Positions 8,732-18,347 of a stretch of DNA of 64,000 nt are shown in pieces. Source of the DNA: Flavobacteriales bacterium (GTDB taxonomy: Bacteria; Bacteroidota; Bacteroidia; JACJYZ01); assembly GCA_020635855.1 (NCBI GenBank), contig JACJYZ010000002.1, forward strand, positions 1,116,001 through 1,180,000. Direction: 5' to 3'. A program made the position numbers and the translations under genes. Each line of letters starts with the position of its first letter. Within the stretch, counting starts at the first letter, position 1. Under the pieces are notes generated by a model. That model saw nothing but the letters and a program-made list of their open reading frames with translations. It was not told the origin of the DNA and made no database searches.

Positions 8732-9811
8732 ATGCCTGGAAATTCATTTGGACAAATATTTAGGCTTACCACTTTTGGTGAGTCGCACGGTGTTGCACTG
8801 GGGGGCGTGATCGATGGATGCCCGGCCGGATTGGCGCTTGACCTGGAGGCCATCCAGCAGGAACTGGACCGCCGCCGTCCCGGTCAATCCAAGATCACCA
8901 CGCAAAGAAAAGAACCCGATACCGTGGAATGGTTGTCGGGGATTTTCGAAGGCAAAACCACCGGAGCCCCCATCGGGTTTATTATCAGGAATGCCAATCA
9001 GCGGTCTGCCGATTACGACCACATCAAAGAAGTGTATCGTCCGTCACATGCAGATTACACCTACGACGCCAAATATGGTCATCGCGATTACCGTGGTGGC
9101 GGCAGGTCTTCTGCCCGGGAAACCGCCAGTCGCGTGGTGGGTGGCGCTGTTGCCCGCCAGCTGCTTCAGCACCAAGGCATCAGTATCCGTGCCTGGGTGT
9201 CATCTGTGGGTGAAATCGCGATGGAAGATCCGTCCGAAGTTCCGGATCATATTTCCATTGAGTCCAACATTGTTCGTTGTCCGGATGCTGCGGTGGCCGA
9301 AAAAATGATCACCCTGATCGATCAGATCCGCAAGGACGGAGATACCGTCGGTGGAGTTGTGTCCGCTGCCGTCACCGGATGCCCGGCCGGCTTCGGTGAG
9401 CCTGCCTTTCATAAACTGCATGCCGACCTCGGCGCTGCCATGCTGTCCATCAACGCATGCAAAGGTTTCGAATACGGTTCGGGTTTTGCCGGTACACGTT
9501 TGCGCGGATCGGAACACAATGACGTATTCATCCGGGAAGGAGATGAGATCCGCACCCAGACCAACCATTCGGGAGGGATCCAGGGAGGTATTTCCAATAG
9601 CATGCCCATCCTGTTCAAGGCTGCGTTTAAACCCGTGGCTACGATCATGCGTCCGCAACAAAGCGTCAATAAGGAAGGCGCATCCGTTACCGTAGAAGGC
9701 AGAGGGCGCCATGATCCTTGTGTACTACCAAGAGCCGTTCCCATCGTGGAAGCCATGGCCGCATTGGTGCTGGCAGACCATGTGCTGCTGCACAAGACCG
9801 CACGGATATGA
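8732..9811 (+). CDS. aroC: chorismate synthase
   Basis: Last step of the shikimate pathway: EPSP to chorismate with reduced FMN. The protein is 359 residues from ATG 8732. Family signatures are intact: FGESHG near residue 14, RRPGQSKITTQRKEPD near 48, RGGGRSSARETA near 125 and the GIQGGISNS segment near 290. The longer open frame adds 13 codons that are not family-like and would overlap the -7 promoter element. It is followed after 28 bases by a dicarboxylate symporter, probably on the same transcript. Confidence 0.97.
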   Translation: MPGNSFGQIFRLTTFGESHGVALGGVIDGCPAGLALDLEAIQQELDRRRPGQSKITTQRKEPDTVEWLSGIFEGKTTGAPIGFIIRNANQRSADYDHIKEVYRPSHADYTYDAKYGHRDYRGGGRSSARETASRVVGGAVARQLLQHQGISIRAWVSSVGEIAMEDPSEVPDHISIESNIVRCPDAAVAEKMITLIDQIRKDGDTVGGVVSAAVTGCPAGFGEPAFHKLHADLGAAMLSINACKGFEYGSGFAGTRLRGSEHNDVFIREGDEIRTQTNHSGGIQGGISNSMPILFKAAFKPVATIMRPQQSVNKEGASVTVEGRGRHDPCVLPRAVPIVEAMAALVLADHVLLHKTARI

Positions 9812-9839
9812 GGGGGAACCCGGTTAAATCCCATGTGAT

Positions 9840-11135
9840 ATGAAAAAAATGGCCTTGCACTGGAGAATCCTGACAGGTATGCTGATCGGGGTGTTTCTGG
9901 GTTGGGGAGCAGCTGCCTCAGGTCATGTGACCTTCGTGGAGCACTGGATCAGTCCGTTCGGTACCATCTTCATGAACCTGCTCCAGCTCATCGCAGTGCC
10001 CCTGGTATTCGCATCGCTGGTGAAAGGCGTCAGCAGCCTGACCGATATATCCAGTCTTTCCAGAATCGGATTGAAAACAATGGGCTTCTACCTGGGTACT
10101 ACAGTCATTGCCGTTACACTCGGATTGATATTGGTGAACATCACACGGCCGGGTACATCGTTCTCGCAGGAGAAGCGCACGGAACTTCAGGAGAAATATG
10201 CGTCTTCGGTGGAGGAGAGAAAGGCCGGCGCCGAACAGGTGAAAAGCAGTGGTCCGCTTCAGTTTCTTGTGGACATGGTGCCGCGTAACTTCATTGACGC
10301 CGCCACCGATAACAAGAAAATGCTGCAGGTGATTATATTCTCGCTTCTGTTCGGAGTGGCACTGGTGATGTTACCCCAGGAAACCACCGTTCATGTGCGG
10401 GGCTTTTTTGACGGACTGAATGAAGTGTTTCTGAAGATCATCGATCTGATTATGCTGTTTGCCCCCTACGGAGTCATGGCGCTGATGGCGGGTGTGATTG
10501 TGGGTTTTGCCGATTCGCTCGGCGAACTGATGCAGGCCCTCGGGATGTATTCGCTTACCGTTATCATCGGCCTGTTCCTGATGGTTGCCGTGGTGTACCC
10601 CGTGCTGCTTTACCTCTTCGCACGCAAAAAGCCCCTCGACTTTTTCAAAGGTATTATGCCGGCGCAGCTGCTGGCTTTTTCAACCAGTTCCAGCGCAGCC
10701 ACCCTGCCGGTAACCATGGAACGGTGTGAAGAACACCTGGGAATATCCAACAAAGTGACATCCTTTGTGCTGCCGCTCGGGGCCACCATCAACATGGATG
10801 GAACCTGCCTCTACCAGGCCGTGGCCGCCGTCTTCATTGCCGAAGCCTTTGGCTACGATCTTACCCTGGCCGACCAGGCCAGCATTGTACTTACGGCTAC
10901 TCTTGCCTCCATTGGCACCGCAGCGGTGCCGGGCGTAGGTATTGTGATGCTCATGATCGTGCTCGCCGGCATAGGTGTACAACCGGAAGGCATTGCCCTG
11001 GTGATGGCGGTGGATCGCATCCTGGATATGTGCCGCACCGTTGTGAACGTGACTAGTGACGCTACAGTAGCTACCATTGTGGCTCATTCGGAAGGTCAGT
11101 TGAAGGATGTGACGGAGGAAGACCTGATGTCCTGA
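9840..11135 (+). CDS. dicarboxylate/amino acid:cation symporter (DAACS family)
   Basis: Inner-membrane symporter of the GltP/DctA fold that takes up glutamate, aspartate or C4-dicarboxylates with Na+ or H+. The protein is 431 residues with about eight membrane helices. Two re-entrant loop motifs are clear: STSSSAATLPVTM (HP1 serine-rich) near residue 281 and GATINMDGTCLYQ (NMDGT, cation site) near 312. A hydrophilic insert rich in charged residues lies at about 105-130 between helices 3 and 4. Substrate cannot be decided from sequence alone. Confidence 0.93.
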   Translation: MKKMALHWRILTGMLIGVFLGWGAAASGHVTFVEHWISPFGTIFMNLLQLIAVPLVFASLVKGVSSLTDISSLSRIGLKTMGFYLGTTVIAVTLGLILVNITRPGTSFSQEKRTELQEKYASSVEERKAGAEQVKSSGPLQFLVDMVPRNFIDAATDNKKMLQVIIFSLLFGVALVMLPQETTVHVRGFFDGLNEVFLKIIDLIMLFAPYGVMALMAGVIVGFADSLGELMQALGMYSLTVIIGLFLMVAVVYPVLLYLFARKKPLDFFKGIMPAQLLAFSTSSSAATLPVTMERCEEHLGISNKVTSFVLPLGATINMDGTCLYQAVAAVFIAEAFGYDLTLADQASIVLTATLASIGTAAVPGVGIVMLMIVLAGIGVQPEGIALVMAVDRILDMCRTVVNVTSDATVATIVAHSEGQLKDVTEEDLMS

Positions 11136-11235
11136 ATTCCCATCTTTACTTTTTTTACCTTTAAAGCCCGGTTCCGGTCAAACCGATTTGTATCGGAAAC
11201 CAAAAGCATGCAAACCGAGCAAACGTTGTTCTGAT

Positions 11236-14043
11236 ATGATCAAGAAAATATTCATCATCCTGGGTGTACTCATTGCGCTGGTGTTGGGCGCCATCATTGT
11301 TCTGCCTATTGTTTTCAAGGATAACATCGTGCAGGCCGTCAAGGATGCGGCGAACGACAACCTGAACGCCACCCTGAACTTCGGGGATTTCGATCTTTCA
11401 CTGATTCGATCATTTCCAGACTTCAGCGTTGAGATCAATGACCTGTCGGTGGCCAACAAGGAACCGTTCGAAGGGGATACCCTTATCAGCATGAAATCCT
11501 TGCATCTTACCGTAGACCTCATGAGCGTGATCAGTGGCAACGAGATGAAGATCAAAACCGTTCGCCTGGACCAGCCACGCATGAATTTCAGCGTGCTGGA
11601 AGACGGGCGTGCCAACTGGGACATCGCCAAGTCATCTGCAACCGGAGAAACATCAGCCCCGGAAACCAGCCCCGAAAAAGAGGAAGCCCCTTCTGAAGGA
11701 GCGCCGTTCAAAGCCGCCCTGAAATCACTGGAGATTGTGAAGGGATATATGGCCTACGAAGACAAAAGCCTGGCATTCGCCATGGTGTTGAATGAACTGG
11801 ACTTCGAATTGAGTGGCGACTTCACAGCAGATTTCACATCCGTAAAATCAAAAGGATCCATTCATGCGGTGGATATGTCCTACGAAGGTGTGCCTTACCT
11901 GACGAAGGCTGTGGTGGGTCTGAAGGCAGACCTGGATGCGGATATGAACAAGTTTGAATTCACTTTCAAGGAAAATGAGTTGAAAGTGAATGAACTCGAA
12001 CTCGGCCTGGACGGAAAGTTTGCCATGCCCGACAACGGTTATGTGATGGACCTGAAGTTCGCCGCCAAAAAGAATGAGTTCAAGAATTTCCTGTCGATGG
12101 TGCCAGCCGTCTATGCGAACGATTTTGCCTCTGTTAAGACATCCGGGAAACTGGCCCTTGACGGGTATGTGAAGGGATTGTATAACGACAGCATCATGCC
12201 GGGCTTCGGTACCAATATTGTCATTGAAGATGCCATGTTCAAATACCCCGACCTGCCCGGAGCCATGCAAAACATCCAGGTAGCCGTGAACATCGATAGC
12301 CCCACCGGCGACCCGGATCAGACGGTGGTAGACATCAGCAAATTTCATGTGGAGATGATGGGTAACCCCTTCGATATGCACATGCGCATCGCCACCCCGG
12401 TGAGCGACCCCCAGGTGGATGGCGCCATGAAGGGCGTGATCAATCTGAGCAAGCTGGGTGACATCGTGCCCAGGGAAAAGGACGACAAGCTTTCGGGTAT
12501 CATCACTGCCGACCTCGAACTGAAAGGACGCCAGTCGTCCATTGACCAGGGACGGTATGAAGACTTCCACGCCGTGGGTGGTTTGGGAATTGCCGATATG
12601 TATTACCAGACCAAAGATTTCCCACAGGGCATGCGAATCAATAAGCTGCAGTTCAATTTCAGTCCGCAGTACCTCGACCTCGCCGAATTCAACAGCATGA
12701 TCGGAAAGAGCGATCTCCAGGCCAGTGGAAAGGTGACCAATTACCTGGCCTATGCATTAAAAGACAGTGCCACACTGGCGGGTAACTTCCGCATGACATC
12801 CACTTCGTTCGACCTGAATGAATTCATGACAGAGGATGAAGCGGCAGCTGCTTCAACGCCGGCGTCAGGTGAAGGTACACCGGCATCCGGAGAAGCCGCT
12901 CCTCCTGCAGAAGAAGCTTTGTCGGTGATTGAAGTGCCACCGTTCATTGATTTCGTGGCTTCGGCGTCTTTCGGGAAACTGTTGTACGATAACATGCCGA
13001 TGGACAACGTGTCGGGTTCCCTGAAGATCAAAGACCAGGTGATTACCCTCGAAAATTTCAAAATGAATACCCTCGGAGGTGCCATGACTGTGAACGGCAC
13101 ATATGGTACAAAAGATGTGAAGTCCCCCGACGTGGATTTCAGTCTGGACATCAAAGGTTTCGATGTGGAGCAAACCACATCTACCTTTAATACCGTGGCC
13201 GAGATTGCACCCATTGCCAAAGCCTGCAAAGGCAGCTATTCCACCAGCATGTCGTTTGTGACGAAGCTGGATGATAAGATGGAACCGGTGATGAATACAC
13301 TGGCCGGTCAGGGTCGTTTGAAAGCCGAGAATATTAAGGTGGAAGGTTTCCAACCCCTTGAAAAAATGGCTGACGTGCTGCGCAACCCCAAACTGAAAAA
13401 GTGGGAATTCAACAACATGGATGTGGCCTTCCGGTTTTCCGAAGGAAGGGTGCATGTGGACCCGGTTCCCCTCAAGCTGGGGAATGTGAAAGGAACCATG
13501 CAGGGATCCAATGGATTTGATCAGACCCTGGACTATGTTCTTAATCTGCAGATCCCCAGAAGCGATATGGGAGGCGATGCCGTAAACGGTTTGCTGGCTT
13601 CCGCAGGACTGAAAAACGACCCCAACGCCACCTTGCCTGTGGATGTGATGATCGGTGGTACCGTTACCAATCCGACCATCACCCCAAGCATCAAAGGTGC
13701 AACCACACAGGTGAAGGATCAGGTGAAGGAAGTGGTGAAAGAAAAAGTGGAGGAACTGAAAGACAAGGGTCGCGAAGAATTACAGAAACAGGCAGACAAA
13801 GTGCGTGCGGAAGGAAAAGCTGCTGCGCAACGCATCCGTGACGAAGCGGAAGCCAACGCCAAGAAGATTGAGGATGAAGGAAAAGGCAATCCGCTGAAGA
13901 AGAAAGCCGCACAGGTTGCTGCTGACAAGGTACGCAAGGAAGGTGAAGCAAAGGCGAAGCAGGTGGAAGACGAAGCCAATCGTAAGGCGGATGGAATTGA
14001 AAATACCGCCAAACAAAAGGCAGACGATTTGCTGAATAAATAA
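11236..14043 (+). CDS. AsmA-family protein with charged coiled-coil tail
   Basis: AsmA-like proteins span the periplasm and are linked to lipid transport to, and assembly of, the outer membrane. One N-terminal membrane helix (IFIILGVLIALVLGAIIVLPIV) anchors the protein. A long beta-rich region follows with AsmA signs: SFPDFSVEINDLSV near residue 60 and AsmA C-terminal-like repeats around 560-820. Pro/Ala/Ser-rich linkers sit near 135-155 and 535-555. The last 120 residues are an Ala/Lys/Glu-rich predicted coiled coil. ATG 11236 is chosen (935 residues) because the upstream 16 codons would break up the signal anchor. Confidence 0.85.
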   Translation: MIKKIFIILGVLIALVLGAIIVLPIVFKDNIVQAVKDAANDNLNATLNFGDFDLSLIRSFPDFSVEINDLSVANKEPFEGDTLISMKSLHLTVDLMSVISGNEMKIKTVRLDQPRMNFSVLEDGRANWDIAKSSATGETSAPETSPEKEEAPSEGAPFKAALKSLEIVKGYMAYEDKSLAFAMVLNELDFELSGDFTADFTSVKSKGSIHAVDMSYEGVPYLTKAVVGLKADLDADMNKFEFTFKENELKVNELELGLDGKFAMPDNGYVMDLKFAAKKNEFKNFLSMVPAVYANDFASVKTSGKLALDGYVKGLYNDSIMPGFGTNIVIEDAMFKYPDLPGAMQNIQVAVNIDSPTGDPDQTVVDISKFHVEMMGNPFDMHMRIATPVSDPQVDGAMKGVINLSKLGDIVPREKDDKLSGIITADLELKGRQSSIDQGRYEDFHAVGGLGIADMYYQTKDFPQGMRINKLQFNFSPQYLDLAEFNSMIGKSDLQASGKVTNYLAYALKDSATLAGNFRMTSTSFDLNEFMTEDEAAAASTPASGEGTPASGEAAPPAEEALSVIEVPPFIDFVASASFGKLLYDNMPMDNVSGSLKIKDQVITLENFKMNTLGGAMTVNGTYGTKDVKSPDVDFSLDIKGFDVEQTTSTFNTVAEIAPIAKACKGSYSTSMSFVTKLDDKMEPVMNTLAGQGRLKAENIKVEGFQPLEKMADVLRNPKLKKWEFNNMDVAFRFSEGRVHVDPVPLKLGNVKGTMQGSNGFDQTLDYVLNLQIPRSDMGGDAVNGLLASAGLKNDPNATLPVDVMIGGTVTNPTITPSIKGATTQVKDQVKEVVKEKVEELKDKGREELQKQADKVRAEGKAAAQRIRDEAEANAKKIEDEGKGNPLKKKAAQVAADKVRKEGEAKAKQVEDEANRKADGIENTAKQKADDLLNK

Positions 14044-14094
14044 CAGTTGCAGTTGATTATATAAGCTACGGCCAAACTTCCGTTCCCGGGGAAG

Positions 14095-16086
14095 ATGACT
14101 GGTATGGTCCGGAAGAACATATATCTATGGGCGCTCGTTTTGTCGGCGTCGTTGCAGGGAAGTGCGGTCGCGCAGGATTGCCCCGTGCCTGGAAAAAAGT
14201 CCCAGGCCCTGTTCGATGATGCACTGAGCCGTTGGAGATACGACCGCAAAAATGCCATGTCAGAACTCCAGGAACTGGCCGATAAGGAGGAAGACTTCAC
14301 CGACCTTCAGCTCTTCCTCGGAGGTGAGTTCTACAAAGATCACCAGGAAAAAATCGCTTATAAGTATTTCCAGAAAGCTGTGCAGAGCTGTCCCGACCGT
14401 GATCCCTATGCCTACCTGTACATGGCGGAGATTGCATACAACCTGCAGTACTACGACAAGTCGATCATGCTGCTCGAGAAGTTCTTTGGCTATCCGCAGT
14501 CCATCAAATCAGCCAAGGATAAGGCCGATGCCGAAAAACTGTTGCGCATGGCGAATTTCTATGATAAGGTATACAAGAATCCGGTGCCTTTTGATCCGCA
14601 CGTGGTGGATGGCATTTCAACCGAGGTGGATGAATACCTGGCCATGGTATCTCCGGACGATGAGTATTTTTTCTTTACACGCGGATATAGCCGGAAGGAC
14701 AAGAACCTGCCTGCCGATTATGTTTTTGAAAGAGAGATTTCCGGGGATGATCGCATTGAGAAGTTCTGCCGCAGCAACAGGGAAGATGGCAAGTGGCAGA
14801 TAGGAGAACCGCTGCCACCTCCCTTCAACACCAACATGAACGAAGGTGGACCCACCGTTTCTCTTGATAACAAAGAATTGTACTTCACCGTGTGTACCGA
14901 CATCGGTACCTCGTTAAAAAACTGTGACATCTACTATGCGCAATGGAGGAACAGTCATTGGAGCGACATCCGCAGCCTGGGCGACGACATCAATGATCCC
15001 CAACTATGGGATTCCCAGCCGTCCATCTCTTCCGACGGGCAAACGCTCTACTTTGCGAGCATGCGGCCCGGTGGACTCGGAGGTTCCGATATTTATGTCT
15101 GCCATCGCCTTCCCGGTTCCCAATGGAGCAAACCCGAGAACCTGGGCGCTCCCATCAATACCCCGGGCAATGAGAAATCTCCCTTTATTCATACCGATAG
15201 CCAAACGCTCTATTTCTCATCCGACGGTCATCCCGGGCTCGGAGGGTATGATATCTTCTACACCCGAGCCGATAAGAAGACCGGAAAGTGGATGGAACCC
15301 ACCAACATCGGCTACCCCATCAACAAGGAAACCGATGAGCTTGGCTTTTTCGTGAGCACCGACGGGCAAACCGCCTACTTCGCATCCAATACCCTGAAAG
15401 GCGGGGTGGGGGGATACGATATATACAGTTTCCCTCTCTACAAAGAAGCCCAACCCGAAAAGGTGTTGCTGGTGAAAGGTGAGGTGAAGGATGAAAACGG
15501 TGAAGTTGCAAAAGACGCCAAACTGGAGCTGAAGAGTTTAAAGACCAAGGAGGTCACCGAGATCAAGATAAACAAGGATGATGGTAAATACGTGGCTGCG
15601 GTGACGGTACAAGCTGACGAGGATTTTATTCTTTCAGTAAAAGAGAAAGACAAGGCGTTCAATGCCGTTTACCTGGAAACCAAGAAGCCCGAACCTGTCA
15701 AGCCCATGACGGTGGCCTTTGAAACAAAGGAGATCAAGGTGGGTGAGTCGTATCAGTTGAATGATATCATCTATGCCACCAATTCATTCGATCTCTCCGC
15801 AGAGGCCATGGCCATGATCGATGAGTTTATAGATTACCTCACCCGCAACCCCACACTCAAAATAGCCATCCAGGGGCACACCGACAACCAGGGCGATGCG
15901 CATCAGAACATGGAACTGTCGAACAACCGTGCCCGTTCGGTGTACCAGTACCTCGTTATTGAAGGCATTGACCCCGACCGGCTTTCTTACAAAGGGTTCG
16001 GGCAAACCAACCCCATCGCTTCCAATACCAGCGAGGAAGGCAGGGCCCGCAACCGTCGTACCGAATTTAAGATCATCGGTAAATAA
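14095..16086 (+). CDS. TPR-PD40-OmpA envelope protein (PorE-like layout)
   Basis: Secreted by signal peptide (cleavage after AVAQ near residue 27). Order of parts: helical TPR-like region 40-165; PD40/WD40-like propeller repeats 170-440 with recurring DGQTLYFAS and GGYDIF signatures; carboxypeptidase-regulatory-like beta domain about 455-540; OmpA_C peptidoglycan-binding domain 550-663 with the QGHTDNQGD and NRARSVYQYL elements. This is the order described for PorE of the type IX secretion system, so a periplasmic link between outer membrane and cell wall is likely. Three further OmpA-ending members lie at 27-33 kb. A start at 14104 is equally possible. Confidence 0.9.
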   Translation: MTGMVRKNIYLWALVLSASLQGSAVAQDCPVPGKKSQALFDDALSRWRYDRKNAMSELQELADKEEDFTDLQLFLGGEFYKDHQEKIAYKYFQKAVQSCPDRDPYAYLYMAEIAYNLQYYDKSIMLLEKFFGYPQSIKSAKDKADAEKLLRMANFYDKVYKNPVPFDPHVVDGISTEVDEYLAMVSPDDEYFFFTRGYSRKDKNLPADYVFEREISGDDRIEKFCRSNREDGKWQIGEPLPPPFNTNMNEGGPTVSLDNKELYFTVCTDIGTSLKNCDIYYAQWRNSHWSDIRSLGDDINDPQLWDSQPSISSDGQTLYFASMRPGGLGGSDIYVCHRLPGSQWSKPENLGAPINTPGNEKSPFIHTDSQTLYFSSDGHPGLGGYDIFYTRADKKTGKWMEPTNIGYPINKETDELGFFVSTDGQTAYFASNTLKGGVGGYDIYSFPLYKEAQPEKVLLVKGEVKDENGEVAKDAKLELKSLKTKEVTEIKINKDDGKYVAAVTVQADEDFILSVKEKDKAFNAVYLETKKPEPVKPMTVAFETKEIKVGESYQLNDIIYATNSFDLSAEAMAMIDEFIDYLTRNPTLKIAIQGHTDNQGDAHQNMELSNNRARSVYQYLVIEGIDPDRLSYKGFGQTNPIASNTSEEGRARNRRTEFKIIGK

Positions 16087-16114
16087 AGGATGTGCCCGGC
16101 CCGCTGATTTTGCC

Positions 16115-16122
16115 TATTTTCG
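16115..16122 (+). promoter_or_regulatory. -7 element before the 16.1 kb lipoprotein gene
   Basis: TATTTTCG, one base from TAnnTTTG, ends five bases before the ATG at 16128. No good TTG lies 19-21 bases upstream, so it is a weak call taken alone; the spacing matches other genes in the window. Confidence 0.35.
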
Positions 16123-16127
16123 CGTGC

Positions 16128-16940
16128 ATGTTCAGGCAGCTATCATTTATCGTTTTGCTGGGCGCCGTTGTTTTGATGACAAACGCATGCCAGGATAATG
16201 CACCCTCGTCAGAACAGGGTGGCACAGATTCAACCGCAGTGGAAACCGCCAGTGCCGATCCGGAAGCCAGGCGCATCGCAAAAGAAGTCATGCAGGCCAT
16301 GGGTGGCCGTGAAGCCTGGGACCGCACCCGCCACATCGGCTGGTGTTTCTTTGGCAGCCGGCACCTGTTGTGGGATAAATACACAGGGCGCGTGCGCATT
16401 GAACACCACAAATGGAATATGCTGTTCCTGATCAACGTGAATGACACCACCGGCCGCGTTTTCGAAGGCAACCAGGAGATCACCGAGCCGGATACTTTGA
16501 AGAAACTCGTTGACATCGGCCGCCAGATATGGGTGAACGACAGCTACTGGCTCGTGATGCCCTTCAAGCTTCTCGATCCGGGCGTGAACCTGAAGTACGT
16601 GGGCAAGGATACAACCCAGGACGGCAAAATGACGGACGTGTTGGAACTCACGTTCGGGAACAGCGTGGGCTATACGCCCGAGAATAAATACCGGGTGTAT
16701 GTGGATCCGGAAACCCACCTGGTGAGCCGGTGGGATTATTTTGCCAATGCCTCCATGACCGAGCCAAGCATCAGCGACCTGTGGTCGGGATATAAGAACT
16801 ATGACGGCGTTCTGCTGTCCGGTGGCCGCGGTGGCCGTAGCCTGGAAGATATCGTGGTGTTCCGTGAGCTTCCGGACAGGGTGTATGAAGACACCGCCTC
16901 CGTGCAGGGTATTGTTTACCCAGATAAGATCATGCCATGA
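16128..16940 (+). CDS. lipoprotein of unknown function (DUF6503-like)
   Basis: Predicted lipoprotein: signal peptide with lipobox VLMTNAC, Cys near residue 21. The mature part begins with a low-complexity linker, then a conserved-looking stretch AMGGREAWDRTRHIGWCFFG near residue 65 and aromatic-rich beta strands, resembling proteins filed in Bacteroidota as DUF6503; this link is from memory. The 12-codon upstream extension is rejected because it destroys the signal peptide. The stop overlaps the hisS start by four bases (ATGA), so the two are co-translated, although no functional link is known. Confidence 0.75.
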   Translation: MFRQLSFIVLLGAVVLMTNACQDNAPSSEQGGTDSTAVETASADPEARRIAKEVMQAMGGREAWDRTRHIGWCFFGSRHLLWDKYTGRVRIEHHKWNMLFLINVNDTTGRVFEGNQEITEPDTLKKLVDIGRQIWVNDSYWLVMPFKLLDPGVNLKYVGKDTTQDGKMTDVLELTFGNSVGYTPENKYRVYVDPETHLVSRWDYFANASMTEPSISDLWSGYKNYDGVLLSGGRGGRSLEDIVVFRELPDRVYEDTASVQGIVYPDKIMP

Positions 16941-18322
16941 CCAAACCGAGTGTACCCAAGGGCACGAGGGACTTTTCCCCGGTGCAGATGGCCCGGCGCA
17001 ATCATATCTTTTCCGTGATCCGTGAAGTGTTTCACCTTCACGGATACCAGGCCATTGAAACACCCGCCATGGAACATGCATCCACGCTTCTGGGCAAATA
17101 CGGTGAAGAAGGTGATCGCCTCATCTTCCGCATCCTCGACTCCGGGGATTTTCTGAAAGATGTTGACCGGAGCGAGTTGGCCATTACCGAATCCCGTGAG
17201 CTGACCGGCAAGATTTCGGAAAAAGCCCTTCGGTATGACCTGACCGTACCCTTTGCAAGGTACGTGGTGCAGCATCAGAACGATATCAATTTCCCGTTCA
17301 AACGCTACCAGATTCAACCCGTATGGCGTGCCGACCGGCCGCAGAAAGGCCGCTACCGCGAGTTCTACCAATGCGATGCGGATGTGATCGGAAGCGATTC
17401 ACTGCTGAACGAAGTGGAGCTGATCCAGATCATCAGTGAAGTACTGGAACGACTGAAGATTCCCGGATGGGTACTGAAGGTTAACAACCGCAAGATCCTG
17501 GCAGGCATGGCGGCCCTCATGGGTGCCCCCGAACGCATCACCGATCTCACTGTGGCCATGGATAAACTTGATAAGATCGGACTGGAAGCTGTGCAAAAGG
17601 AATGGTTGGAAAGGGGTTTCAGTCAGGATGCCGTGAACCTCATGACGCCGTTGCTTGAAATCAATGGTGATTCGGAAGATAAGATGAATACGCTTCGCCT
17701 GAAACTGGCCGACATCGAAGTGGGACAGAAAGGGATCGGTGAGCTGACCGATATGTGGCAGATGGCCTCGGAATTCATCGGGAAAGAACATATTTCTTTC
17801 GAGCCGTCACTTGCACGCGGACTGAACTACTACACAGGAGCCATATTTGAAGTGGGGGTTCCGGAAAGCGGCATCGGAAGCATCATAGGTGGCGGCAGGT
17901 ATGACGACCTGACCGGTATATTCGGTCTGGCGGGTATGTCGGGCGTGGGCATTTCCTTCGGCGCGGATCGCATTTACGACGTGATGGAAACCTTCAACCT
18001 GTTCCCGGAAACCAGCACCATGTCTACCCAGCTGATGTTTGTGAACTTCGGTGAAGAGGAAGAGAAGTTTTGCATGAAAGCTGCCCATCTGCTCAGAAAG
18101 AAAGGTGTAAGGGTGGAAGTGTATCCCGGGCAGGTTAAGCTGAAGAAACAAATGCAGTATGCCAACCAGAAGTCGATCCCGTGGGTGGCACTGGTGGGTG
18201 AAGAAGAACTGAAAAGCGGACAGATCACCCTGAAGAATATGGAAAGCGGTGAACAGCAAAAGTTTGATACCGATGCACTGGCAGACTACATCAATCGTTC
18301 ACATACAGGCATTGCATTTTAG
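16937..18322 (+). CDS. hisS: histidine--tRNA ligase
   Basis: Class II synthetase charging tRNA-His. The protein is 461 residues. Motifs seen: KGTRDFSP at the N-terminus, the ATP/histidine-binding stretch RADRPQKGRYREFYQCD near residue 135, SLARGLNYYTGAIFE near 290 and GGGRYDDL near 318, followed by an anticodon-binding alpha/beta domain from about 360. The ATG overlaps the stop of the preceding lipoprotein gene. Intact. Confidence 0.96.
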   Translation: MTKPSVPKGTRDFSPVQMARRNHIFSVIREVFHLHGYQAIETPAMEHASTLLGKYGEEGDRLIFRILDSGDFLKDVDRSELAITESRELTGKISEKALRYDLTVPFARYVVQHQNDINFPFKRYQIQPVWRADRPQKGRYREFYQCDADVIGSDSLLNEVELIQIISEVLERLKIPGWVLKVNNRKILAGMAALMGAPERITDLTVAMDKLDKIGLEAVQKEWLERGFSQDAVNLMTPLLEINGDSEDKMNTLRLKLADIEVGQKGIGELTDMWQMASEFIGKEHISFEPSLARGLNYYTGAIFEVGVPESGIGSIIGGGRYDDLTGIFGLAGMSGVGISFGADRIYDVMETFNLFPETSTMSTQLMFVNFGEEEEKFCMKAAHLLRKKGVRVEVYPGQVKLKKQMQYANQKSIPWVALVGEEELKSGQITLKNMESGEQQKFDTDALADYINRSHTGIAF

Positions 18323-18323
18323 T

Positions 18324-18331
18324 TATATTTG
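18324..18331 (+). promoter_or_regulatory. -7 element before the DUF4199 gene
   Basis: TATATTTG, a full match to TAnnTTTG, 16 bases before the ATG at 18348. It overlaps the hisS stop codon. No TTG sits at the usual distance. Confidence 0.4.
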
Positions 18332-18347
18332 CCCATAACCCTATAGT

